From Photobacterium angustum (GTDB lineage Bacteria > Pseudomonadota > Gammaproteobacteria > Enterobacterales > Vibrionaceae): 64,000 bases of DNA. The notes under the pieces were generated by a model, which saw only the letters and a list, made by a program, of their open reading frames with translations, was not told where the DNA came from and searched no databases. The stretch lies in the NCBI RefSeq assembly GCF_003026365.1, contig NZ_PYOM01000001.1, forward strand, positions 186,001 through 250,000, written 5' to 3'. Positions 45,771-54,933 of the stretch are shown here, piece after piece; the first letter of the stretch is position 1, and the number at the start of each line of letters is the position of its first letter. The position numbers and the translations under genes are program-made.

Positions 45771-46631
45771 TCAGACCTTAATCAATAAGCCATTAGAAGA
45801 GGCTAAGTGGTCATTAGACTCTTTATCTTGAGCTTGCATAAATTTAGGAGATTCGCAGTTAATACCTAACTGTGCCATACGAGAAAAAAGTAGCGGTGAG
45901 ACCTGCTCTATTTTATGTAACAACAGTGGATTAACGGTTTCAAATACCGTTTTTAATATGTTGTTTTCCCATTGGGCTGTAACATTAAGTATATCTATTG
46001 CACCAATAGGTAATGCCAATTTGACCGTCCAACAGGAATTGATATTCTTGTCGGCATTTGATTTTGAATCCTCGTGCTCATTTTTTATTTTAATATCAAT
46101 AGATTGGTTGTTATTTATCGGCCACTGTAAATAAATACTATTGGTATCTTGTGTACGATGTGTTTCAGGCCCTCGTTGTTCAGCGGCAAGCCTTAATAGA
46201 GCGGGAATATCTTGCTGTTGCTCAGGGCTTAACGTTTTTAACCATTGGTTTAACTGGCTTTGTGGTTGAGATAGTTGCTGTAATAACAGGGCTAAAGGTT
46301 TTCGTTCTCCACCTTGTTGTAACCAAGCGATTAAGCTGGCTTGATTTTGAGGGGCAAAGAGCTGCTGGAAAATAGTATTTAGGCTGTTAGAAGGTGATGT
46401 GGCTAATCTAGCTGAACCAGAGTTTAACGGGTTAGATAAAAGTGTAACTAAACGTTGCAAGCTGTTTATGGATAACAATAATTGCGGCAATTGGGAAACA
46501 AGATTCTGGTCTTTTCCTCCAGTGCTCGTAAATAGTGGCGCTTGGCTCTTTATATTAGCTGATGAAGGTTTCTCAATTTGGGCAGCTTTTGCTGCGCTAG
46601 GGGAGTGAGATGGCGTTGAATTGATGCGCAT
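45771..46631 (-). CDS. FliK C-terminus-like protein
   Basis: A 286-residue protein with a low-complexity Ser/Gln-rich N-terminal half and a C-terminal domain (about 190-270) resembling the FliK/Flg_hook domain: CWTVKLALPIGAIDILNVTA followed by a strand-helix-helix pattern with VNPLLLHKIEQVSPLLFSRM. It is directly followed by the FlhB-like gene, so the pair mirrors the FliK-FlhB partnership. I see no signal peptide. Function is inferred from resemblance and pairing only. Confidence 0.7.
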   Translation of the reverse strand: MRINSTPSHSPSAAKAAQIEKPSSANIKSQAPLFTSTGGKDQNLVSQLPQLLLSINSLQRLVTLLSNPLNSGSARLATSPSNSLNTIFQQLFAPQNQASLIAWLQQGGERKPLALLLQQLSQPQSQLNQWLKTLSPEQQQDIPALLRLAAEQRGPETHRTQDTNSIYLQWPINNNQSIDIKIKNEHEDSKSNADKNINSCWTVKLALPIGAIDILNVTAQWENNILKTVFETVNPLLLHKIEQVSPLLFSRMAQLGINCESPKFMQAQDKESNDHLASSNGLLIKV

Positions 46632-46746
46632 TTATTTCACATTTACTTACGTTAGTTAACGATGAATATGTCCGTAGCTTAGCTAAATTATTAGCCATTG
46701 TGGTATTATGCGGACTGATTTGTGACACCTAGGATACATCATTTAT

Positions 46747-47397
46747 ATGTTGTCTGTAGCAGACTTAAGCAGCGTTCGTGACGAACGTTTATTGTTTGAC
46801 GAACTCAGTTTCACTATATCAAGTGGCGAGTTAGTTCAAATTGAAGGCCATAATGGCGCAGGTAAAACCACACTGTTACGAATTATTGCCGGGTTAGGCC
46901 GCGCTGATAGTGGACAGGTTTTTTGGAATCAAGAAGATATTCAGGTTGCACGAGAAGATTACCATCAAGAGTTGCTGTTTCTTGGTCACCAAACTGGTGT
47001 AAAGCGCGAACTCACCGCCTTTGAGAACTTGGCTTTTTTTCAAGCCATGCATAAATGCAATCAAGGCTCAGATCTCAAGGGTTCCCCACAAGTTATGGGT
47101 GAGGACGCATTATGGCAAGCATTGGCGCATGTCGGGTTAGCTGGGCGTGAAGATGTACCAGCAGGGCAACTATCTGCAGGCCAGCAACGCCGTGTTGCAT
47201 TAGCGCGTCTATGGTTAAGTAATCATAAATTATGGGTGCTTGATGAGCCATTAACGGCGATTGATAAGCAAGGTGTTAAGGTAATTGAGAACTTGTTTTT
47301 ATCTCATGTTGAACGTGGTGGCATGGTGTTATTAACCACGCACCAAGATATGTTTACGGATAGTAATCATTTACGAAAAATCAAGTTAGGGCAGTGA
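46747..47397 (+). CDS. ccmA: Heme exporter ATP-binding protein CcmA
   Basis: CcmA is the ATPase of the CcmABCD complex that releases holo-CcmE for cytochrome c maturation. The 216-residue ABC protein has Walker [13 protein letters not shown] (near residue 35), the signature [16 protein letters not shown] and Walker [13 protein letters not shown]. It is the first gene of the operon; the promoter lies in the 115-bp divergent gap, but I could not pick a convincing one. The ribosome-binding site is weak. Confidence 0.95.
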   Translation: MLSVADLSSVRDERLLFDELSFTISSGELVQIEGHNGAGKTTLLRIIAGLGRADSGQVFWNQEDIQVAREDYHQELLFLGHQTGVKRELTAFENLAFFQAMHKCNQGSDLKGSPQVMGEDALWQALAHVGLAGREDVPAGQLSAGQQRRVALARLWLSNHKLWVLDEPLTAIDKQGVKVIENLFLSHVERGGMVLLTTHQDMFTDSNHLRKIKLGQ

Positions 47398-48071
47398 TCA
47401 CGGTGCTTAATTCTATTGTTCAAATTATTCGTCGTGAATTGTTAATTGCTTTTCGTCGACGTGCAGATGTGATGAACCCATTGTGGTTCTTTATTATTGT
47501 GATCACCTTATTTCCATTAAGTATTGGTCCTGAGCCTAAATTGCTTGCACGTATTGCTCCTGGGATCATTTGGGTAGCTGCATTGTTAGCAGCGTTATTA
47601 TCAATGGAACGCCTCTTCCGTGATGATTATGCCGATGGCTCGCTTGAGCAAATGTTATTAATGCCGACACCATTAGCGGTATCAGCCTTTGCCAAAATGC
47701 TTGCGCATTGGTTGTTGACAGGTTTGCCGCTGATTTTAATTAGTCCCTTATTAGCGATTTTATTGTCCTTAAATTGGGATACATGGGTAGCTGTTGTACT
47801 CACATTGCTAGTAGGTACACCAACATTAAGCTTTTTAGGGGCAATTGGTGTCGCTTTAACGGTTGGATTACGAAAAGGTGGCGTTTTATTGAGCTTGCTC
47901 ATATTACCGTTATATATACCTGTGCTTATATTCGCAACCTCTGCAATAGAAGCTGCAGGCCTAGGGATGGCATATAACGGGCAATTAGCATTAATGGCGG
48001 CCATGTTGGTGGCGTCTTTAACGTTAGCACCTTTTGCGGTTGCGGCATCGCTAAGGATCAGTGTGAACTAA
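47394..48071 (+). CDS. ccmB: Heme exporter permease CcmB
   Basis: CcmB is the membrane partner of CcmA. The 225-residue product is hydrophobic with about six membrane segments, beginning [20 protein letters not shown] and containing [20 protein letters not shown]. The GTG start overlaps the ccmA stop. An unusual 153-bp gap with a large hairpin follows before ccmC. Confidence 0.94.
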   Translation: MITVLNSIVQIIRRELLIAFRRRADVMNPLWFFIIVITLFPLSIGPEPKLLARIAPGIIWVAALLAALLSMERLFRDDYADGSLEQMLLMPTPLAVSAFAKMLAHWLLTGLPLILISPLLAILLSLNWDTWVAVVLTLLVGTPTLSFLGAIGVALTVGLRKGGVLLSLLILPLYIPVLIFATSAIEAAGLGMAYNGQLALMAAMLVASLTLAPFAVAASLRISVN

Positions 48072-48133
48072 ATCAATAGTGGAGACGTTCATGTCTTCCA
48101 TTTTGTTTTTTTATCCAACAGATAAAGATTTAT

Positions 48134-48185
48134 AAGGCTAAGTTACATTACAAAATCCTATTATTTTGTGACGTAACTTGGCTTT
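48134..48185 (+). other. Long hairpin between ccmB and ccmC
   Basis: Arms 48134-48156 and 48163-48185 pair over 23 positions with one mismatch and three G-T pairs; the loop is CCTATT. Only three T residues follow, so it is not a typical terminator. It may attenuate, be an RNase processing site, or be a mobile palindrome remnant. Confidence 0.7.
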
Positions 48186-48224
48186 AATGACGTATTTATA
48201 ACTATATAACGAGTAGAAAGCATT

Positions 48225-48956
48225 ATGTGGAAGTGGTTACATCCCTACGCTAAAGCCGAGAATACCTATCGCTTGTGCGGTAAGTTACTCCCTTGGTTTG
48301 CCATTATTAGCTTAATTGCCATTGTTGTCAGTTCTATTTGGGGCTTAATGTTTGCGCCAGCGGATTATCAACAGGGTGATAGTTTTAGAATTATTTACTT
48401 ACATGTTCCCGCTGCAATCTGGTCTATGGGTGCTTATGTATCAATGGCTATTGCTGCGTTCATTGGTTTAGTGTGGCAGATCCGATTATCGGATATGGCT
48501 GCTGCTGCGATGGCGCCGATTGGTGCAGTGTTTACCTTTATTGCACTGATCACTGGTGCTATTTGGGGCAAGCCAATGTGGGGCACATGGTGGGTATGGG
48601 ATGCGCGTTTAACATCTGAACTCATTCTTCTATTTTTATATCTTGGTGTTATTGCGTTGTATAACGCTTTTGATGATCAGAAAACAGCAGCCAAAGCGGC
48701 GGGTATTTTAGCGATTGTTGGTGTGATCAATATTCCTATCATTCACTTCTCTGTCGAGTGGTGGAATACCCTTCACCAAGGTGCAACCATTACTAAATTT
48801 GCTAAGCCTTCTATGTCAACAGATATGTTATGGCCGTTACTTATTGGTATTGTCGGTTTTGCTTGTTTCTTCGGTGCGGTGACTATGATCCGCCTACGTA
48901 ATGAAATTCTTATCCGCGAAAGTCACCGCCCTTGGGTGCGTGAGCTAGTGAAGTGA
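48225..48956 (+). CDS. ccmC: Heme handling protein CcmC
   Basis: CcmC loads heme onto CcmE in the periplasm. The 243-residue product has six membrane segments, the tryptophan-rich WWD motif MWGTWWVWDARLTSELILL (near residue 118) and conserved periplasmic His residues (YLHVPAAIWSMGAY and IIHFSVEWWNTLHQG). Length and order are typical. ccmD follows after 7 bp. Confidence 0.96.
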   Translation: MWKWLHPYAKAENTYRLCGKLLPWFAIISLIAIVVSSIWGLMFAPADYQQGDSFRIIYLHVPAAIWSMGAYVSMAIAAFIGLVWQIRLSDMAAAAMAPIGAVFTFIALITGAIWGKPMWGTWWVWDARLTSELILLFLYLGVIALYNAFDDQKTAAKAAGILAIVGVINIPIIHFSVEWWNTLHQGATITKFAKPSMSTDMLWPLLIGIVGFACFFGAVTMIRLRNEILIRESHRPWVRELVK

Positions 48957-48963
48957 GGTTAGT

Positions 48964-49170
48964 ATGCATTTTGATTCTATGAGCGACTTTTTTGCAATGG
49001 GTGGCTACGCTGCTTATGTATGGAGTGCGTTTGGCATCTCATTTGTGGCGATGCTATGGATCCTCTTTTCTAGTATGGCCACCCATCGTCGCGTATTAGG
49101 TGATATTAAAAATAAAATCGCACGTGAACAACGTATTAAAGATGCGAAAAAGATGGAGAATACGCTATGA
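48964..49170 (+). CDS. ccmD: Heme exporter subunit CcmD
   Basis: CcmD is the small membrane protein needed to release CcmE from CcmABC. The 68-residue product begins with [20 protein letters not shown], the family signature, then one membrane helix and a basic tail. It overlaps ccmE by four bases. Confidence 0.94.
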   Translation: MHFDSMSDFFAMGGYAAYVWSAFGISFVAMLWILFSSMATHRRVLGDIKNKIAREQRIKDAKKMENTL

Positions 49171-49652
49171 CCCCAAGACGTAAGAAGCGTCTCGCCTTAG
49201 TGTTAGCGCTTATTTTAGGCCTTGGTGCTACCATTGGTTTAGTGCTTTATGCGTTAAATCAAAATATGGATTTATTCTACACCCCAACCGAACTTGTTAA
49301 TGGTAAGCCTGATGGTACTAAACCAGAAGTCGGACAGCGTTTACGTATTGGTGGCATGGTGGTTAAAGGCTCTGTGAAGCGTGATCCTGAATCTTTAGAA
49401 GTTAGTTTTAAAGTTGCTGATGTAGGCCCTTCAGTTACCGTAACTTATGACGGTATCTTGCCTGATCTCTTCCGTGAAGGGCAGGGTATTGTCGCGCAAG
49501 GTGTACTCGTTGGTCCAACAACAATAAAAGCACACGAAGTACTGGCTAAGCATGATGAAAATTATATGCCGCCTGAAGTCGCTGATGCGATGAAGAAAAA
49601 TCACTCAAAACTTCAATATACTGAAGAACAACTACAAGGTAGTGCTCAATGA
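49167..49652 (+). CDS. ccmE: Periplasmic heme chaperone CcmE
   Basis: CcmE binds heme covalently and passes it to apocytochrome c. The 161-residue product has an RRKKR start, one N-terminal membrane anchor (about 8-28) and a periplasmic beta-barrel; His129 in the motif HDENY is the heme-binding residue. It is translationally coupled to ccmD and ccmF by ATGA overlaps. Confidence 0.96.
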   Translation: MTPRRKKRLALVLALILGLGATIGLVLYALNQNMDLFYTPTELVNGKPDGTKPEVGQRLRIGGMVVKGSVKRDPESLEVSFKVADVGPSVTVTYDGILPDLFREGQGIVAQGVLVGPTTIKAHEVLAKHDENYMPPEVADAMKKNHSKLQYTEEQLQGSAQ

Positions 49653-51631
49653 TCCCTGAAATAGGCCATTTTGCCCTTATTACTGCCCTTGCCTTATCGG
49701 TGCTGGCCAGTATTTATCCGCTATATGGTGCTGTAGTCGGTAACCAAGCAATGATGCGCATGGCACGACCATTGGCATACGGTGTTTTTGCTTTTTTATC
49801 CTTATCTTTTGTTATTTTATGTTGGTCATTCTATAACAATGATTTTACTGTTGCGTATGTAGCCAGTAACTCGACAAGTTTATTACCGTGGTATTACCGC
49901 ATTACAGCGGTATGGGGCGCGCACGAAGGTTCATTACTGCTGTGGGTACTTATCCAAGCGGGTTGGGCTGCTGCTGTTGCGCGTTTTAGCCGTGATATGC
50001 CACTTGAATCTGTTTCTCGTGTCTTATCGGTAATGGGTATGATCGCAGTGGGTTTCTTACTGTTTATTATCATTACTTCTAACCCATTTTTACGTACGCT
50101 ACCGGTATTCCCTGTCGAAGGTCGTGATCTAAACCCATTATTGCAAGATCCGGGTCTAATTATTCACCCGCCAATGCTTTACATGGGCTATGTAGGCTTC
50201 TCTGTTGCGTTCTCTTTTGCTATTGCATCGTTGATGACAGGCCGTTTAGATACAGCTTGGGCACGTTGGTCTCGTCCATGGACAATCGCTGCATGGTCAT
50301 TCCTAACGGTAGGTATCGCACTAGGTTCATGGTGGGCTTACTACGAACTTGGCTGGGGTGGCTGGTGGTTCTGGGATCCAGTAGAAAACGCATCATTTAT
50401 GCCATGGCTTGCAGGTACAGCGTTAATGCACTCGCTATCAGTAACAGAAAAGCGTGGCACATTTAAAGCGTGGACAGTACTGCTTGCGATCTCTGCATTC
50501 TCATTAAGCCTATTAGGTACGTTCTTAGTTCGTTCTGGCGTATTGGTTTCTGTACACGCATTTGCGTCAGATCCTGCTCGCGGTATGTTTATTCTTGGTT
50601 TCCTTGTGGTTGTTATCGGTGGTTCTTTACTGCTGTATGCATTACGTGGTGGCCAAATTCGTTCTCGTGGTAACTACAGCTTGTTCTCACGTGAAAACCT
50701 ATTACTAGCTAACAACATTTTACTTGTTGCAGGCTTAATGGTTGTACTTATTGGTACATTGTTACCATTAGTACATAAGCAAATTGGTTTAGGCTCTGTT
50801 TCTATCGGTGTGCCTTTCTTCAACATGCTATTTACATGGTTGATGATCCCGTTTGCCTTTATTATGGGTATTGGTCCTCTTGTTCGTTGGAAGCGCGATA
50901 ATTTCAAACATGTTCGCAAACCAATGATTATTTCTGCACTAATCACGATTCCATTTTCATACCTTGTTATTTACTTTACGGCAAGTGTGGTTGAACCGCT
51001 TGCGGTGTTAGGGATGATGATGGCTGTATGGATCATTGTGATGCATGGCTTTGAGTTATTTGAGCGTGCGACACACCGTCATACTTTTGTTGATGGCTTA
51101 GGTAAATTAGGTCGCAGCCATTGGGCGATGGTGCTAGGCCATATTGGTTTAGCGATATCTATCATTGGTATCACACTAGTATCTAATTACGATATCGAAC
51201 GTGATTTACGTTTATCGCCGGGTCAATCTGTTAACGTGAAAGGTTATGATTTCCACTTTGCTGGATTACGTGATGCAGATGGTCCTAACTATGATGGATA
51301 TATTGCTGATTTCAATATTAGCCGTCGTGGTATTAACGTAACAACACTGCATGCTGAAAAACGTTTCTACAGTGTTGCGGGCTCTATGATGACAGAAGCG
51401 GCAATTGATAGCGGTATTACTCGCGACTTGTATGTTGCTATGGGTGAGAAGCTTGGTGATGGCGCATGGGCCGTTCGTATTTACTACAAACCATTTGTGA
51501 ACTGGATGTGGGCGGGTGCATTGTTAATGGCGTTAGGTGGCGCATTAGCGATCAGTGATAAACGTTACCGTTTCCGCAAACCTGCAACAGTGAGTAATAA
51601 ATCGTCAGAGGCAAAGTTAACCCATGAATAA
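49649..51631 (+). CDS. ccmF: Cytochrome c heme lyase subunit CcmF
   Basis: CcmF ligates heme to apocytochrome c together with CcmH. The 660-residue integral membrane protein has about 14 segments and the WWD signature [19 protein letters not shown] (about 237-255), with conserved periplasmic His residues ([21 protein letters not shown]). It overlaps the next gene by eight bases. Confidence 0.97.
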   Translation: MIPEIGHFALITALALSVLASIYPLYGAVVGNQAMMRMARPLAYGVFAFLSLSFVILCWSFYNNDFTVAYVASNSTSLLPWYYRITAVWGAHEGSLLLWVLIQAGWAAAVARFSRDMPLESVSRVLSVMGMIAVGFLLFIIITSNPFLRTLPVFPVEGRDLNPLLQDPGLIIHPPMLYMGYVGFSVAFSFAIASLMTGRLDTAWARWSRPWTIAAWSFLTVGIALGSWWAYYELGWGGWWFWDPVENASFMPWLAGTALMHSLSVTEKRGTFKAWTVLLAISAFSLSLLGTFLVRSGVLVSVHAFASDPARGMFILGFLVVVIGGSLLLYALRGGQIRSRGNYSLFSRENLLLANNILLVAGLMVVLIGTLLPLVHKQIGLGSVSIGVPFFNMLFTWLMIPFAFIMGIGPLVRWKRDNFKHVRKPMIISALITIPFSYLVIYFTASVVEPLAVLGMMMAVWIIVMHGFELFERATHRHTFVDGLGKLGRSHWAMVLGHIGLAISIIGITLVSNYDIERDLRLSPGQSVNVKGYDFHFAGLRDADGPNYDGYIADFNISRRGINVTTLHAEKRFYSVAGSMMTEAAIDSGITRDLYVAMGEKLGDGAWAVRIYYKPFVNWMWAGALLMALGGALAISDKRYRFRKPATVSNKSSEAKLTHE

Positions 51632-52178
51632 GAAGTTCCTCTTTATTCCGTTAGTCCTGTTCATTGCACTGGTTATTATGTTTATGGTGCAGTTAACCCG
51701 CAATGCTGATGGTGATGATCCAACAAAATTAGAATCGGTATTGGTTGGCAAACCAGTGCCAACGTTTAAGTTAGAAGATTTGTTTCAACCTGGAAAAGAG
51801 TATCAACAAACGATTTTCAAAGGTGAACCATTATTGCTTAACGTGTGGGCTACATGGTGTCCGACATGTTATGCAGAGCACCAATACTTAAATACGTTAG
51901 CTAAACAAGGCGTTAAAATCATTGGTCTGAACTACAAAGATCAGCGTGAGAAAGCAATTGGTTGGTTAACTGAATTGGGTAATCCTTATTTACATACACT
52001 TTATGACGGTAACGGTATGTTAGGTATGGATTTAGGTGTGTATGGCGCACCAGAAACATTCCTTATTGATGCTAACGGTATTATTCGTTACCGCCATGTG
52101 GGTGATGTTAACCCTGAAAATTGGAAGGAAACGCTTGAGCCGTTGTACAACAAGCTAAAAGCGGAGGCAAAAGGTTAA
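51624..52178 (+). CDS. ccmG: Thiol:disulfide interchange protein CcmG/DsbE
   Basis: CcmG reduces the CXXCH cysteines of apocytochrome c before heme attachment. The 184-residue product has an N-terminal membrane anchor (about 5-24) and a thioredoxin fold with WATWCPTCYAEH (Cys79, Cys82) and YGAPETFLIDANGIIRYRHV. The TLPA-family features are complete. Confidence 0.96.
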   Translation: MNKKFLFIPLVLFIALVIMFMVQLTRNADGDDPTKLESVLVGKPVPTFKLEDLFQPGKEYQQTIFKGEPLLLNVWATWCPTCYAEHQYLNTLAKQGVKIIGLNYKDQREKAIGWLTELGNPYLHTLYDGNGMLGMDLGVYGAPETFLIDANGIIRYRHVGDVNPENWKETLEPLYNKLKAEAKG

Positions 52179-52693
52179 TGAAACGTTTATTTGCCCTTGT
52201 TATAGCTGCAACGATTGCGTTAACCGCTGCGTTACCAGCATTTGCATCGATTGATGTTTATGACTTTAAAAATGCGGAACAAGAAAAGCAGTTCCAAGAG
52301 CTAACGGCAACATTACGTTGTCCTAAGTGTCAGAACAATAATATTGCTGATTCAAATGCAACCTTGGCGCAAGATATGCGCCAGAAAACATTTGAGCTTC
52401 TTCAAGAAGGCAAAACCAGTCAGCAAATTATTGATTACATGATTGCGCGTTACGGTAACTTTGTTACGTACAATCCGCCGATGACAGCTTCGACTGCAAT
52501 TTTATGGGTTGGTCCTATTCTGTTTATCGTTATTGGTTTTACTGTTCTGGTTTATCGTACGCGTAAAAACGGTGAAAAAGTTGAGCAGGCTCAATTAGAT
52601 GAGGAAGAAGCTAAACGATTAAAAGCACTGCTTGCAGAGATGGAACAGCAAGATGCTGAAAGTGTTGATACTCAATCAAAGGTAAACAAATGA
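52178..52693 (+). CDS. ccmH: Cytochrome c maturation protein CcmH
   Basis: CcmH takes part in thioreduction of apocytochrome c. The 171-residue product has a signal peptide (cleavage near ALPAFA), the redox motif LRCPKCQNNNIADSNA (Cys48, Cys51) and a C-terminal membrane helix (about 108-128). It is the short form; the TPR part is the separate ccmI. Its ATG shares a base with the ccmG stop. Confidence 0.96.
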   Translation: MKRLFALVIAATIALTAALPAFASIDVYDFKNAEQEKQFQELTATLRCPKCQNNNIADSNATLAQDMRQKTFELLQEGKTSQQIIDYMIARYGNFVTYNPPMTASTAILWVGPILFIVIGFTVLVYRTRKNGEKVEQAQLDEEEAKRLKALLAEMEQQDAESVDTQSKVNK

Positions 52694-53970
52694 CGCTGTT
52701 TTGGATTATAACTGCTGTCTTAGTACTTATTGCGATAGCATTTTTTGCTGTGCCTATGTTGTACGGTAAAGAGTACGATGATGTAGCAAGCCGAGATGAA
52801 TTGAACAAAGCATTCTTTAAAGATCGTATTCATGAACTTGAAAACGAATCACAAGAAGGTTTGGTTGAGAATCGCCAAGAATTAGTTTCTGAGCTTCAAC
52901 AATCACTGCTCGATGATATACCTGAAAGTGAAGTGAAGAAATCTGTTCAAGTGAGTGCTGGGATGTTGTTACCTGGTATTATCTTAATAGTTGGTGTGAG
53001 TTATGGTATGTACGCCTCTGTGGGTGGTATTCAGAAAGTAGAAGCGTGGCATGATGCGGTAAATCGTCTTCCTCAACTTTCTCAACGCTTACTGGGTGAT
53101 AACGCAGCTAATGAACCACTGTCTGATCAAGATATGTCGGATCTGACTTTAGCATTACGTACTAAATTGCACGATGATGGTGATGATCCTATGGGGTGGT
53201 TATTGTTAGGTCGTATCGCAATGGCAAATCGTGATGGTGAAACCGCTGAAATGGCAATGAAAAAAGCCTATGACTTAAACCCTGTTGATGGGGACATTCA
53301 GCTAGGTTACGCACAGTCATTAATGCTAAGTGGTAAGCCGGGTGCAAGTGATACGGCTCGTCAGTTACTACGTAATGTCGTTAAAAAAGATCATACTAAC
53401 GTGCAAGCATTATCGCTATTAGCTTTCGATGCGTTTGAGCAAAACAAGTTTGAACAAGCGATTGCTTACTGGACGATGATGAAGAAACTTATCGGCCCTG
53501 ATGATTCTCGTGCACCTATGCTTGATCGTAGTATCGAACGCGCACAAGAGCGTTTAAATGCTGATGATAAAGCGAAGGCTATCGTAAATGGTTCAGCTGC
53601 GATTGCTGCACCAAAAGTTAGTGCTGAACAAGCAAAACAGCAGGTAGTGGCGATAATTTCATTAGCGCCAAATGTAGTGATGCCAAAGCAGGGCGATATT
53701 ATTATCTCTGTTCATAGCGCTGATGGTGCACCAATGCCAATTGCAGCTGTAAAGCTACCACTGACAACACCTTTCCCATTAACGATTACGTTAACGGATA
53801 AAGACAGCATGATGCCGCAGCGTAAGCTATCGTCATTATCTGAAATGATTGTCCGTGCTCGCATTGATAGTGATGGTAACGTCATGACCAAACAAGGTGA
53901 CTGGTATGGCGAAAGCCAGAAAGTGATGCTTGGTGGTGATACAAAAGTATTAATTAATAAACAATATTAA
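52690..53970 (+). CDS. ccmI: Apocytochrome c chaperone CcmI
   Basis: CcmI delivers apocytochrome c to the CcmFH ligase. The 426-residue product has two membrane segments (about 2-22 and 95-115), a cytoplasmic loop with KAFFKDRIHELENESQEG, TPR repeats (about 160-290) and a C-terminal periplasmic domain with LPLTTPFPLTITLTDKDSM. It overlaps ccmH by four bases and closes the operon. Confidence 0.93.
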   Translation: MTLFWIITAVLVLIAIAFFAVPMLYGKEYDDVASRDELNKAFFKDRIHELENESQEGLVENRQELVSELQQSLLDDIPESEVKKSVQVSAGMLLPGIILIVGVSYGMYASVGGIQKVEAWHDAVNRLPQLSQRLLGDNAANEPLSDQDMSDLTLALRTKLHDDGDDPMGWLLLGRIAMANRDGETAEMAMKKAYDLNPVDGDIQLGYAQSLMLSGKPGASDTARQLLRNVVKKDHTNVQALSLLAFDAFEQNKFEQAIAYWTMMKKLIGPDDSRAPMLDRSIERAQERLNADDKAKAIVNGSAAIAAPKVSAEQAKQQVVAIISLAPNVVMPKQGDIIISVHSADGAPMPIAAVKLPLTTPFPLTITLTDKDSMMPQRKLSSLSEMIVRARIDSDGNVMTKQGDWYGESQKVMLGGDTKVLINKQY

Positions 53971-53990
53971 TTCAATACTGGAACAAATAG

Positions 53991-54024
53991 AGCAGGCTGG
54001 ATATTATTGTCCAGCCTGCTTTTT
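53991..54024 (+). terminator. Terminator of the ccm operon
   Basis: Perfect 11-bp stem AGCAGGCTGGA (53991-54001) / TCCAGCCTGCT (54010-54020) followed by TTTT. Confidence 0.88.
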
Positions 54025-54038
54025 ATTGGATATATGTT

Positions 54039-54839
54039 TTGAATAGAATTTTATTACTTATAATTTGGCTTTCTCTGGGGTTAGTCGGTTGTGCGCAAAC
54101 ACCAGATGAACCGTCAAAACAAATTACCTCTAACAATATTATTGATCATATTGATGTTGACAGTGATAGTAATGGCGTTTATGACCCTTTGGAGGGGTTT
54201 AACCGTGCTATGTGGGATCTTAATTACAACTATTTAGATCCGTATATCGCTCGCCCTGTTTCATTGGCTTATGTCGATTATACGCCAACCCCTGTTCGTA
54301 AAGGCATCATGAATTTTTTATCAAATTTAGATGAGCCTGCAAGTATGGTTAATAGCTTGCTATCACTAAATGGTAAAGCTGCCGTCACCCATTTTAATCG
54401 TTTTTGGATCAACACAGTCTTTGGGTTGGGTGGTTTAATTGATATCGCATCAGCTGCCGACATTAATAAACCAGAATCACGCCGTTTTGATGATACGTTA
54501 GGTTATTACGGCGTCCCGAATGGACCATACATCATGATCCCTGGCTATGGTCCAGCAACAATGCGTGGATTTACAGATACTGTTGATACATATTATCCGA
54601 TGCTGAGTTTTCTTAATATTTGGCAGGGGGTTGGTAAGTGGCTATTTGAAGGTATGGAAGATCGTGCAGCTTTGGTTAAACAAGAAGCTATGCTTGATAA
54701 TTCACCAGATCCTTATGTTTTCACACGTGATGCTTATATTCAACATAAAGACTTTATCGCCAGTGATGGCAAAGTTGATCAAGAGCAACAAGCAGATAGT
54801 TTTGATGATAGTTATCTTGATGAAATTGATGATCAGTAA
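54039..54839 (+). CDS. mlaA: Outer-membrane lipid asymmetry lipoprotein MlaA (VacJ)
   Basis: MlaA removes mislocalised phospholipids from the outer leaflet of the outer membrane, with the MlaFEDB and MlaC components encoded elsewhere. The 266-residue lipoprotein has the lipobox LVGC with Cys18, then YDPLEGFNRAMWDLNYNYLD, PVRKGIMNFLSNLDEP and GYYGVPNGPYIMIPGYGPAT, all VacJ signatures. The start is TTG (GGA eight bases before); no in-frame ATG fits. The gene begins 19 bases after the ccm terminator stem. Confidence 0.94.
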   Translation: MNRILLLIIWLSLGLVGCAQTPDEPSKQITSNNIIDHIDVDSDSNGVYDPLEGFNRAMWDLNYNYLDPYIARPVSLAYVDYTPTPVRKGIMNFLSNLDEPASMVNSLLSLNGKAAVTHFNRFWINTVFGLGGLIDIASAADINKPESRRFDDTLGYYGVPNGPYIMIPGYGPATMRGFTDTVDTYYPMLSFLNIWQGVGKWLFEGMEDRAALVKQEAMLDNSPDPYVFTRDAYIQHKDFIASDGKVDQEQQADSFDDSYLDEIDDQ

Positions 54840-54851
54840 CATTCGTTGATA

Positions 54852-54880
54852 AAAAAGACCTCCAATAAGGAGGTCTTTTT
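54852..54880. terminator. Bidirectional terminator between mlaA and fadL
   Basis: Stem AAAAAGACCTCC (54852-54863) / GGAGGTCTTTTT (54869-54880), loop AATAA. A-rich and T-rich flanks let it serve both converging genes. Confidence 0.9.
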
Positions 54881-54933
54881 ATATGTTGTATTGTTTATAG
54901 CTAGATTGTTTTTCTAAATAAATTTTACTTTAC

